From Mucilaginibacter sp. (GTDB lineage Bacteria > Bacteroidota > Bacteroidia > Sphingobacteriales > Sphingobacteriaceae), in contig JACMRC010000170.1 in assembly GCA_014376655.1 (NCBI GenBank), forward strand, positions 1 through 7,268: DNA of 7,268 nucleotides. The letters are read 5' to 3'. A model generated the notes under the pieces. That model did no database searches, was not told where the DNA came from, and saw nothing but the letters and a program-made list of their open reading frames with translations. Both the position numbers and the translations under genes were made by a program. This document shows, piece after piece, positions 1 to 7,252 of the stretch. The stretch's first letter is position 1. Each line of letters opens with the position of its first letter.

Positions 1-1865
1 AGGTAGTTTCTTAAATTAGAGTTTATCAAATCTACACCAACCGCACGTGCAGGAGGCAGCATAGCTGCATCAAAATTAATATCGTTACCGCCAACTGTTG
101 TAGCTGTAAAATCAGAAGCCTTAGCGTTGTAAAGCGAATATTTTTGAGAACGATAATAGGAGTAAATAATATCATTGTTAGCTGATACACTTAACGCCGG
201 CGAAAATTCTGTTATGCCGGATATCCCGGTAAACAAGTCGGTCATCTGTTCGATCTTCCCGGTAGCTGTGGTATAACGGTACATATTACGGAAACCATCG
301 CGGTTTGACAGGAAATAAACCTGCGTACCGTCTGACGAATATTGCGGGTTTAAGTTATTAGCGCCGTTAAAGATGTTAATATCTGTAGTCTTTCCTGTAG
401 CAAGGTCGTATTCTGCCAGGTTAAAGGTGATATCCTGCGATGTAACACGATCATAAGTAGTCCTATCGCTTGAGAAAATTACCTTTTTACCATCACGAGA
501 GAAGCTTGGTTGATAGTCGGAATATTTATCATTAGTAAGCTGTGTAACCTTTTTAGTATTGAAGTTATATAAGTAAAGATCAACCTGGCCTTCTGATAAT
601 CCCTGGAAAACTATTTCATCACCTTTTGGCGACCACGAAAGGTTACTAAACTGCTCTGCCTTTCCCATAGAAATATCCTGCAGCACCTTGCCACTTGGCA
701 CTTCGACAACCAACATTCGGTTTCGTCCTTTGCTAAATACGCTAAAAGCAAATTTCTTCCCGTCAGGCGACCACGTACCCGCCGATTCAATAAAGTTAAA
801 CTCGTCGATATGCGTATTGGACACTTTGCTGGTGAGCTTTTTAATGACGACCCCGGTTTTGGCATCGGCCAGGAAAAGATCAATTGTAAATAAATTCTTC
901 TCTGATAAAAATGCCAGGTACTTACCATCAGGGCTAACAGCCGGGGCAACATTCATTTTGCCGGAATTTTTATCACTTATAATTAACTGGCCAACGGGTT
1001 TTTGTACGGTGTCTTTCAAAAAAGGCTTGTAAGTGTTTTCTATCGAGGTTTTCCACAGGCGAGACAAGGTCTTATCATCATAACCAAAAGTGCGCCTAAC
1101 CCCATAAGCAAGACCATAGCGGGCCGTATTTTTAAAGAATGGTGTGATTATAGTATCACCATAAGTAGAACCTATAAAGCTCCAGAACGCTTCGCCATAA
1201 CGGTAAGGGAAGTATTTGCTGCTTTCGGTTAAATCCTTCACAGTAGGTATATCATGATTCAAATAAGCATCACGCATCCACATCGACGTGTACGAATCCC
1301 TTTTACCCAACGACAAGTATTCGGCCATACCTTCTATCATCCATAGCGGCAGGTTGTTGATGTTCTCGTAATTATTATCTTCCTTTCCTAATAGTATATG
1401 GTATTGGAAAGCGTGTACCAACTCGTGTCCAATTACGTGCCTGGTCATCTGGTTGTTTTCCATCACCGGCATTACTACACGGTTCTTTAAGCCTTCGGTT
1501 ATACCGCCGGTACCTACGTCAATTTCGCCGTCAATCGCGGTAGTTTGCTGGAAATCAGGGTGATTAGCGTATAATATAATTGGATTAACCTTCCTAAAAG
1601 TATCTCTGAAAACCTGTTGGTGCAATGTGTACCATAATTCGCTTTCCTGGGCAAAGCGCTTTATTATACTATCATTTTTTAAATAATAGTAGATCTCGAA
1701 GTGCGGAGTTTTATAAACCTTGAACTTCAGGTTTTTGTAACGTACTTTATTTTGTCCAAAATATTGTGCATTAGCAAACTGACTAAAAAATAGCAGGCCA
1801 ATAAAACAAATTGCAACAAATAAATACTTTTTGGCTTTGCCTATAGTGGGGTAAATATTATGCAT
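1..1865 (-). CDS. Exported peptidase-MA-like metallopeptidase fused to PD40/TolB-type beta-propeller, 3' end outside window
   Basis: Open frame of 621 codons that runs off the window edge, so the C-terminus is missing. The ATG at 1865 is the only usable start: an in-frame stop lies nine codons upstream, and another nearby ATG (1869) hits a stop after three codons. Residues 1-33 form a signal peptide (KAKK, hydrophobic core, cleavage after A-N-A before Gln34). Residues about 45-285 resemble the peptidase MA (gluzincin) domain: H147-E148-L-V-H151 gives two zinc ligands and the catalytic Glu, and the following W-M-I-E178-G-M-A-E182-Y segment supplies the likely third ligand. Five PD40/WD40-like repeats follow, with S-P/R/S-D-G-type motifs near residues 311, 366, 412, 456 and 510. 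Related Bacteroidota proteins are often called TolB-like or 'biopolymer transporter Tol', but the substrate is unknown and a true Tol role is not implied. It lies 45 bp downstream of the PBP gene, with no terminator seen between them, so cotranscription is likely. Domain calls are confident; proteolytic activity is inferred. Confidence 0.88.
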   Translation of the reverse strand, partial: MHNIYPTIGKAKKYLFVAICFIGLLFFSQFANAQYFGQNKVRYKNLKFKVYKTPHFEIYYYLKNDSIIKRFAQESELWYTLHQQVFRDTFRKVNPIILYANHPDFQQTTAIDGEIDVGTGGITEGLKNRVVMPVMENNQMTRHVIGHELVHAFQYHILLGKEDNNYENINNLPLWMIEGMAEYLSLGKRDSYTSMWMRDAYLNHDIPTVKDLTESSKYFPYRYGEAFWSFIGSTYGDTIITPFFKNTARYGLAYGVRRTFGYDDKTLSRLWKTSIENTYKPFLKDTVQKPVGQLIISDKNSGKMNVAPAVSPDGKYLAFLSEKNLFTIDLFLADAKTGVVIKKLTSKVSNTHIDEFNFIESAGTWSPDGKKFAFSVFSKGRNRMLVVEVPSGKVLQDISMGKAEQFSNLSWSPKGDEIVFQGLSEGQVDLYLYNFNTKKVTQLTNDKYSDYQPSFSRDGKKVIFSSDRTTYDRVTSQDITFNLAEYDLATGKTTDINIFNGANNLNPQYSSDGTQVYFLSNRDGFRNMYRYTTATGKIEQMTDLFTGISGITEFSPALSVSANNDIIYSYYRSQKYSLYNAKASDFTATTVGGNDINFDAAMLPPARAVGVDLINSNLRNY

Positions 1866-1910
1866 ACATCTTAATAAATCAGCGCTAATTTAATAAATCC
1901 GTTTAATCTT

Positions 1911-4223
1911 TTATTGAGGATTAATACCAGGTGGTTGATTATCAGGAGCAGGGAAGCCGTTCAAGGTGTCCAATGGCATGGCTAAACTATCCGTAGCTAA
2001 AGTATCTGTTGAGATTCTTGGCGACGGGCAATCATAGCTCTTGGTGATCTTTGACCATGGTTTAGGGAATGGCCCATACGTATAACCCGACTTCGGATCG
2101 GCATAAACCCGTTCCATAAAACTACCGAAAATTGGCAATGCTGTGTGCGATCCTTCACCGCTTTCTGAGGTGGTAAAGTGTACGCTGCGATCATCGGCAC
2201 CAACCCAGATCCCTGTAACCAGGTCCTTAGTTATACCCATATACCAGCCGTCCACATAATCAGACGATGTGCCTGTTTTGCCGCCTATCTGGTTGTTTTT
2301 CTTCCACAAGCCATTATATTCCCACAATGCTTGCGAGGTGCCACCCGGTTCTTCCATACCGCCTCTAAACATGTATAACATTAACCAGGCAACCTCTTCA
2401 CTTATAACTCGTTCTGTTTTTAAAACAAAGTCTTGCAAGGTATTGCCATCCTGATCAGTTATTTTGGTGACTAATAGCGGATCTATTTTCTCGCCTTTAT
2501 TCAGGAAAGTACTGTAAGCACGAACCATTTCGTAAACCGATACATCATTTGATCCTAACGATACAGAAGGCACAGCTTTTAACGGGCTTTCAATACCCAC
2601 TTTGTGCGCATATTCAACAACCTTATCCCAACCAACTTTTTCGGTAACCTGCGCGGTAATAGAGTTTACAGATTTACCCATTGCCCAACGTAAAGACATT
2701 TCCATGCCTGAGAATTTAAAGTCGGCATTATTTGGTGCCCAAACCTGTTCTTTACCGCCATCTGTATATTTAATGGATACCGGCTTGTCTGTAAACTTAT
2801 CGCAAGGGGTAAGGCCATTATCCAACGCTGTTAAGTAAGCAAATGGTTTAAATGTAGAACCAGCCTGGCGTTTCGATTGATTTACGTGATCGTAATTAAA
2901 GTATTTGTGATTGATACCGCCAACCCAAACTTTAATGTTTCCGCTTGATGGCTCTATGGTCATCATACCGGTATTTAAAATACGGGTATAATATTTTATA
3001 GAGTCGACGCTGGAGAAAGTGGTGTCTTTTTCGCCTTTCCAGGTAAAAACCTTCATGCGTTTTGGCTTCTCGAAGTATTGTTTTATCTGTATAGTATCGC
3101 CATTGAATTTTTTAACCAATAGCTTGTATATAGGTAAATGCTGCTCGGCTTTTAGCAAAAAGTCTTTTATTTCAACACCTTTCGAATCGCGCCACGGGTT
3201 TTTAGTGCCCCAGATACCATCAAAACGCTTTTGTAGCATCTTCATTTTCTCGGCTACGGCTTCTTCGGCATATTCTTGCAGGCGAGAGTCAATAGTGGTA
3301 TAGATCTTCAATCCATCTTCATAAAGGTCATAGTCATTATCCTTACACCATTTTTTAAGCCAGCGCTCCACAGCTTCGCGGATGTATGAATCGCCATGCG
3401 AGTCATTCTCAACATAACTCAAGTTTAAGCCGATGGGTAATTTGGTATAAGTATCAAATTCGGCTTTCTTCAAATAGCCGTTTTTTTCCATTTGACTCAG
3501 TACAGTGTTTCGGCGTTCTATGGCGCGTTCCGGGTTGTTTATTGGGTTGTAAAGTGTTGTACCTTTAAGCATACCTATTAAAGTGGCAGCTTCGGCAGGG
3601 GTAACGGCATCGGGTGTTTTGTCAAAGAATTTTAAGGTAGCTGTTTTAATCCCGAACGAGTTATTACCAAAGGGTACGGTATTTAAGTAAAGCGTCAGTA
3701 TTTCTTCCTTACTGTAAACATGCTCAATTTTATAAGCGGTTAACCATTCTTTACATTTTGATATCAACACGCGCAATCCCGGGATATGCCTTAACAATCC
3801 CTGCGATTTTCTTTTACGGGTAGAAAACAGGTTTTTAGCTAATTGTTGGGTAATGGTACTGCCGCCACGCTTATCGCCTTTTGCGGTTGATAACATGCTG
3901 GTAGCGAAAGAGTAATAATCGACACCACCATGTTTGTAAAAACGCACATCCTCGGTAGCTACTAAAGCATTTACAAGGCTGGGGGAGATCTCTTTATATT
4001 CAACCGGCGAGCGGTTCTCGCGGTAATATTCGCCTATTAGTTTACCGTCGGCGGTATAAACCTGCGAACCTACAGAAAGGCTCGGGCTTTTAATATCCTG
4101 CATATCCGGCGAGTAGCCAAACAACCAAAGGAAGTTTAACTCGATGGAGCAAAAGAAGATAATTACAGCGTAGATAAATATGGTAAAGTATCGTAGGTAT
4201 CGGTTTTTTATACGTCTGAACAT
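1911..4223 (-). CDS. Bifunctional class A penicillin-binding protein (PBP1A-like peptidoglycan glycosyltransferase/transpeptidase)
   Basis: 770 aa, full length for a class A PBP. It polymerises lipid II into glycan strands and cross-links stem peptides on the outer face of the inner membrane. Residues about 12-35 are a single N-terminal transmembrane anchor after a basic start (FRRIKNRYLR). The GT51 domain spans about 70-250: E91-D-x-x-F-x-x-H-G-G with catalytic Glu91, R119-G-G-S-T-I-T-Q-Q-L-A-K-N, K172-E-E-I-L-x-L-Y-L-N and R237-R-N-T-V-L-x-x-M. A linker follows (about 260-415). The transpeptidase domain (about 415-705) carries all three motifs: S456-T-F-K459 with acylated Ser456, S518-V-N520 and K649-T-G. 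All catalytic residues are present, so both activities are expected. Residues about 732-770 are a Pro/Thr/Asp-rich tail, probably disordered. The ATG at 4223 gives the membrane anchor directly. It is a mrcA/ponA-type gene, but orthology to a named PBP cannot be settled here. The exported peptidase/PD40 gene follows after 45 bp. Confidence 0.97.
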   Translation of the reverse strand: MFRRIKNRYLRYFTIFIYAVIIFFCSIELNFLWLFGYSPDMQDIKSPSLSVGSQVYTADGKLIGEYYRENRSPVEYKEISPSLVNALVATEDVRFYKHGGVDYYSFATSMLSTAKGDKRGGSTITQQLAKNLFSTRKRKSQGLLRHIPGLRVLISKCKEWLTAYKIEHVYSKEEILTLYLNTVPFGNNSFGIKTATLKFFDKTPDAVTPAEAATLIGMLKGTTLYNPINNPERAIERRNTVLSQMEKNGYLKKAEFDTYTKLPIGLNLSYVENDSHGDSYIREAVERWLKKWCKDNDYDLYEDGLKIYTTIDSRLQEYAEEAVAEKMKMLQKRFDGIWGTKNPWRDSKGVEIKDFLLKAEQHLPIYKLLVKKFNGDTIQIKQYFEKPKRMKVFTWKGEKDTTFSSVDSIKYYTRILNTGMMTIEPSSGNIKVWVGGINHKYFNYDHVNQSKRQAGSTFKPFAYLTALDNGLTPCDKFTDKPVSIKYTDGGKEQVWAPNNADFKFSGMEMSLRWAMGKSVNSITAQVTEKVGWDKVVEYAHKVGIESPLKAVPSVSLGSNDVSVYEMVRAYSTFLNKGEKIDPLLVTKITDQDGNTLQDFVLKTERVISEEVAWLMLYMFRGGMEEPGGTSQALWEYNGLWKKNNQIGGKTGTSSDYVDGWYMGITKDLVTGIWVGADDRSVHFTTSESGEGSHTALPIFGSFMERVYADPKSGYTYGPFPKPWSKITKSYDCPSPRISTDTLATDSLAMPLDTLNGFPAPDNQPPGINPQ

Positions 4224-4249
4224 GCGGTAAAGATGTAAAATTATTGGCT

Positions 4250-4286
4250 CAAAATCATAGTCGGTTTATAATTATGTAACAACGCA
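4250..4286 (-). promoter_or_regulatory. Possible Bacteroidota-type promoter for the PBP gene
   Basis: On the minus strand TGATTTTG (4250-4257) matches the Bacteroidota -7 consensus TAnnTTTG at all but one fixed position and lies about 27 bp before the PBP start codon. A GTTGTT element near 4279-4284 could act as the -33 TTTG-like box, but the spacing is slightly long. This is a weak call from consensus matching only. Its main support is position: it falls in the gap after the GH92/TfoX-like pair, where a separate promoter would be expected. Confidence 0.25.
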
Positions 4287-4319
4287 ATTTTAACAGTTAA
4301 ATTTTACGGGATTAATGCA

Positions 4320-4345
4320 TAGAGACGCAAAATTTTGCGTCTCTA
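4320..4345. repeat. Perfect 26-bp palindrome overlapping the tfoX-like stop codon
   Basis: The 13-base arm TAGAGACGCAAAA is followed immediately by its exact reverse complement, with no mismatch and no spacer. Transcribed from either strand it can fold into a hairpin with a GC-containing stem (TAGAGACGC) closed by an AAAATTTT centre. The TAG stop of the TfoX-like gene (4343-4345) is its last three bases. A run of five T follows on the plus strand (4347-4351), but no T-run follows in the minus direction in which all genes are read, so it is not a textbook intrinsic terminator for them. It may still end or stabilise the upstream mRNA. The form also suits a dispersed palindromic repeat, and I recall similar elements in Bacteroidota intergenic regions, though copy number cannot be judged from this window. 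Confidence 0.7.
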
Positions 4346-4681
4346 CTTTTTCGATGCTTTGGCAAATTTATTAAAAGCTAATGCCTTGTTTATCCAACTA
4401 TCAAATTGTTGCTTTGTTTTCATGGCATCGGCGCTTACAAAAACAAAATCTTTAAGCGCCTTCCCATTGCGAATCATACCGCGAACACCATTCATTTCCA
4501 GCGCTTCCTTATACTCCGGGCCTATGCGGCAAAGCATCTCATCGGCGCTGGCGCAAACACACATTTTGCCATTTACCATAAAGCAAATGCCACGAAACAT
4601 TTTCTTTTCTTCAACGTCTGTTAAGCCATGCTCCACAAGGGCTTCTCTTATTCTATCTGCAAGTTGTTCGTCGTAGGCCAT
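4343..4681 (-). CDS. Stand-alone TfoX/Sxy N-terminal-domain protein
   Basis: 112 aa, almost entirely one TfoX_N-type domain (about residues 8-105). The family pattern is visible: an N-terminal helix (EQLADRIREAL), then KKMFRGICFMVNGKMCV (residues 26-42) matching the usual R/K-M-F-G-G-x-x-F-M-x-x-G-K-M strand pair, then a CRIGPEYKEAL segment, and KDFVFVSADA (77-86). The second residue after M-F is Arg (R30) where Gly is more usual. The C-terminal domain of full-length TfoX/Sxy competence regulators is absent, as in many small bacterial homologues, so a competence role should not be assumed; the function of such short forms is largely unknown. No signal peptide, so cytoplasmic. The ATG at 4681 lies 9 bp after the GH92 stop codon, which points to translation from the same mRNA. 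The stop codon is embedded in a palindrome. The family call is confident; the role is not known. Confidence 0.88.
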   Translation of the reverse strand: MAYDEQLADRIREALVEHGLTDVEEKKMFRGICFMVNGKMCVCASADEMLCRIGPEYKEALEMNGVRGMIRNGKALKDFVFVSADAMKTKQQFDSWINKALAFNKFAKASKK

Positions 4682-4690
4682 AGGTTGATC

Positions 4691-7210
4691 TTAAAACTTA
4701 GCTTCCGTCACAAAACTGGCTTTACCGTTTTTAATGGCGATAGCTTTGATAATCATTTTTGAGCTGGTTGGAATAGGTTTGGTATACAAGGTTGATGATG
4801 TAGTAGGGGTACTGCCATCCGTAGTATAATAAATTGTATTTGGCTCAATATCATTATTTTTTATAGCCACCTGTGTTGGTGGTGCAAATGTTTGCAGCAG
4901 TACGATGGTAGGATTGGGGGTAATCAAATTATCTGTAATGCTTGATTTTGACTTTTCCAGATCCTGCATAAACATTTTATTAGCTAAGCGGCCGCTGTAA
5001 ACCTCAAACTCGCCGCCATTGGCTATATCGTCATAATCAAGGTAAAGCTTGTTGTACGATTTTTTGTTCAGGTTCAACCCCTGTAAATAAATATTGTTAC
5101 GGGCAACGGCAGTGCCTTCATTAATGATGGTGAATTTTTTACCGTTCTCCAGGTTAATTACAGCCTTGCCAAATTGCGGTAAACCTATTTGAAACTGTTG
5201 CTGCCCCGGGGCTATATTATAGATGCCTAATGAACTCATTACATACCATGATGACATTTGGCCGCAATCATCTATGCCCGGCAAGCCATCGGGTTTATCT
5301 GTATATAATTCAGTTAATATTTTATCTACATAAAACTGGGTCTTATCAGCATCATCTGTGAAATTATACAGGTAAGGTGCTATATGGCCGGCGTTATTAG
5401 CATGATTGTATTCGCCAATTAAATTAGCTTGGGTTAGTTTTGAGGGTGTAGTGAAAAAAGCTTCCAATTTAGCTGTAAATTGTTCTTTACCACCGTCTTT
5501 GCTTATCAAGCTATTAATATCGAAAGGAACAGTAAAGGTATACTGCCACGGGTTGCCATCTAAATAGCGTCCATTATTTTGCTCAGGATCAAACGGCGAT
5601 TTCCAAACCCCTTGCCTGGGTTGCATAAAACCATTTTCTTTATTATGCAGGTTTTTCCAGTATTGGGCACGTTGTATGTAAAAATTATAATCAACCGGCT
5701 TATTAAGCATTTTAGCTAACTGGGCAATACACCAATCTGTGTAATTAAATTGCAGTGTGTATGAGACAGCAAACCACGAACTTGAATCTCTTACGCCTCG
5801 TATGTCATAATCTTTTAAAAACCAATAATCTCTTTCTTTAGCCAATTTCATTGCAGCCAGTGCTTTTTCAGCATTAAAATCCCTGGCACCTTTTGCATAT
5901 TCATCAACAATGATAGGGGTAACCTGGTAAGCCATCTCAACATACCCACGGTTTGAAGGTCCACCTCCTATCGAATCTCTGTTATCGTACATTGTTAAAA
6001 AGCTGCTAATTACATCCAGCGCACGCTTGTGGTCTATTAAACTTAATAGCGGGTAGTCAACATTAAACCTCTTCCAGTTGTTTATAAAAGTGTAATGCGT
6101 AAACCCTTCAGCTTTGTAGGGCGGATTATCAACTAATGCTAATTTAAATATCCCAATATATTTACCGTCAATATCACTGTTAACATTTGGCGACAGCATA
6201 CTGTGATATAATGCAGTATAAAATATAGATCGCTTAATTTTACCGTAATCAACAGGTAGGTCTTTTTTTGGCAGGGGCCGGCTGTAAGTATGCTGGTAAG
6301 CTTCATCAGCTTGTTGACGTTGTTGTTGAACATCGGGCGCGCCACCTTCAACCTCTATTTTTGCCAGTTCATTTACCCAAGCTGTTTTTGCCTGCTTTTG
6401 TACTTTCTTAAAATCAAAGTCGGGTATTTCAGTGTCTAAATTTTTTAATGCCCCTTCGTAGCTTACCGCTGATATGCCTGTTTTGGATATGATCTCGCCC
6501 TGGTTGCCAAACACAAGGAATATTTTATCAACCCAATCATCAGGCTTTATCGTCTCTTGCACATGCTTTTCTACAATATAAATATGTGACTTAAATGGTT
6601 TTGAAAACTTTGTATGAAAATATAAAAAACCACCCATAGACCACATGTAACCCCGAATTTCATGATCATTTACTACCTCAATTGATGATCCTGAAACTTC
6701 TTTACGGCTACGCAGATCTATAATGATATTTGACTGTGAGCCGGAAGGGTAATCATAGCGCTGCATACCTGCACGGGTAGTGGCGGTAAGTTCAACATCA
6801 ATATTATATTTGTTTAATGTGGTTTTATAATAACCAGGGGACGCAGCCTCATTCTTTTTTCTATAGGTAGAGTTTGCATTATTTGTAAGATCGAATTGAT
6901 CAGTTGTGGGCATAAACAAAATGTCGCAATAATCAGTAGACCGTGGCCCGCTGAGGTGACCGTATGCGAAGCCATAAACAACAGAATCTGTGTAATTGTA
7001 CCTGGATAGATTTCTTTCAGATTTTAAATCAGTAACCGGCCCAACCTGCAACATAGCGTATGGCAAAACAGCACCTGGAAAAGTTTTGCCTTGGCCACTT
7101 GTACCAATAAACGGATTTACATAAGAAGTATAATCTTTTTTCTTTTGGGCCGATGCTGTAAGGCTGAAAGCCGCTGCAACAAAAAGTAAAACACGCGAGA
7201 TCTTTATCAC
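4691..7210 (-). CDS. Secreted GH92-family glycosidase (alpha-mannosidase-like) with chitobiase/Fn3-like C-terminal domain and altered active-site motifs
   Basis: 839 aa. GH92 enzymes are calcium-dependent exo-alpha-mannosidases that trim mannose from N-glycans or yeast mannan. Residues 1-21 are a signal peptide (cleavage after A-S-A before Gln22). The N-terminal GH92 domain begins VNPFIGTSGQGKTFPGA (31-47), with YGFAYGHLSG (79-88) and DYCDILFMP (93-101). The catalytic domain, about 275-755, includes IFYTALYHSMLSPN (329-342), DGNPWQYTF (551-559) and DGLPGIDDCGQMSSWYV (641-657). Residues about 765-839 (IYYTTDGSTPTTSSTLY at 793-809) resemble the chitobiase C-terminal/Fn3-associated domain. Several signatures differ from the family pattern I recall: W-K-R-F-N (379-383) for W-D-T-F-R, Asp551 for the likely acid Glu in E-G-N-x-W-Q-Y, and N-N-A-G-H (605-609) for N/H-E-P-S-H. 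Family membership is firm, but substrate and activity are uncertain. The start is GTG; an in-frame stop lies four codons upstream and the first in-frame ATG comes only after the signal peptide. No SusC/SusD partner is visible in this window. Confidence 0.9.
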   Translation of the reverse strand: MIKISRVLLFVAAAFSLTASAQKKKDYTSYVNPFIGTSGQGKTFPGAVLPYAMLQVGPVTDLKSERNLSRYNYTDSVVYGFAYGHLSGPRSTDYCDILFMPTTDQFDLTNNANSTYRKKNEAASPGYYKTTLNKYNIDVELTATTRAGMQRYDYPSGSQSNIIIDLRSRKEVSGSSIEVVNDHEIRGYMWSMGGFLYFHTKFSKPFKSHIYIVEKHVQETIKPDDWVDKIFLVFGNQGEIISKTGISAVSYEGALKNLDTEIPDFDFKKVQKQAKTAWVNELAKIEVEGGAPDVQQQRQQADEAYQHTYSRPLPKKDLPVDYGKIKRSIFYTALYHSMLSPNVNSDIDGKYIGIFKLALVDNPPYKAEGFTHYTFINNWKRFNVDYPLLSLIDHKRALDVISSFLTMYDNRDSIGGGPSNRGYVEMAYQVTPIIVDEYAKGARDFNAEKALAAMKLAKERDYWFLKDYDIRGVRDSSSWFAVSYTLQFNYTDWCIAQLAKMLNKPVDYNFYIQRAQYWKNLHNKENGFMQPRQGVWKSPFDPEQNNGRYLDGNPWQYTFTVPFDINSLISKDGGKEQFTAKLEAFFTTPSKLTQANLIGEYNHANNAGHIAPYLYNFTDDADKTQFYVDKILTELYTDKPDGLPGIDDCGQMSSWYVMSSLGIYNIAPGQQQFQIGLPQFGKAVINLENGKKFTIINEGTAVARNNIYLQGLNLNKKSYNKLYLDYDDIANGGEFEVYSGRLANKMFMQDLEKSKSSITDNLITPNPTIVLLQTFAPPTQVAIKNNDIEPNTIYYTTDGSTPTTSSTLYTKPIPTSSKMIIKAIAIKNGKASFVTEAKF

Positions 7211-7244
7211 TTTAACAAACTATAGATTTAAACTATAAAATTAA

Positions 7245-7252
7245 TAAAGTTA
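7245..7252 (-). promoter_or_regulatory. Possible -7 promoter element for the GH92 gene
   Basis: On the minus strand TAACTTTA matches the Bacteroidota -7 consensus TAnnTTTG at all but the last position, about 35 bp before the GTG start in a very AT-rich leader. The matching -33 box would fall beyond the window edge and cannot be checked. In such AT-rich DNA a chance match is quite possible. Confidence 0.18.

Noticed and set aside
611..952. 113-codon minus-strand open frame
   Set aside because: It lies wholly inside the PD40 region of the peptidase/propeller gene in another frame, and its protein has no recognisable pattern; the gene's own frame encodes clear PD40 repeats.
1866..1910. Possible terminator between the PBP and peptidase/PD40 genes
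   Set aside because: No stable inverted repeat followed by a T-run was found in the 45 bp.
2178..3568. Several 60-94 codon plus-strand frames
   Set aside because: All are antisense to the PBP gene, whose catalytic motifs are intact; none has a recognisable domain or start context.
4289..4301. Small inverted repeat tttaac-a-gttaaa in the PBP leader, considered as an operator
   Set aside because: Only six AT-rich bases per arm in AT-rich DNA; likely chance.
4335..4676. 113-codon plus-strand open frame opposite the TfoX-like gene
   Set aside because: Antisense shadow; the minus-strand frame has the TfoX_N signature, while this one reads as low-quality Ser/Leu-rich sequence.
7217..7237. Two direct copies of aaactata 13 bp apart upstream of the GH92 gene
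   Set aside because: Short and AT-only apart from one C, at the window edge, with no third copy; too weak to call a binding site.
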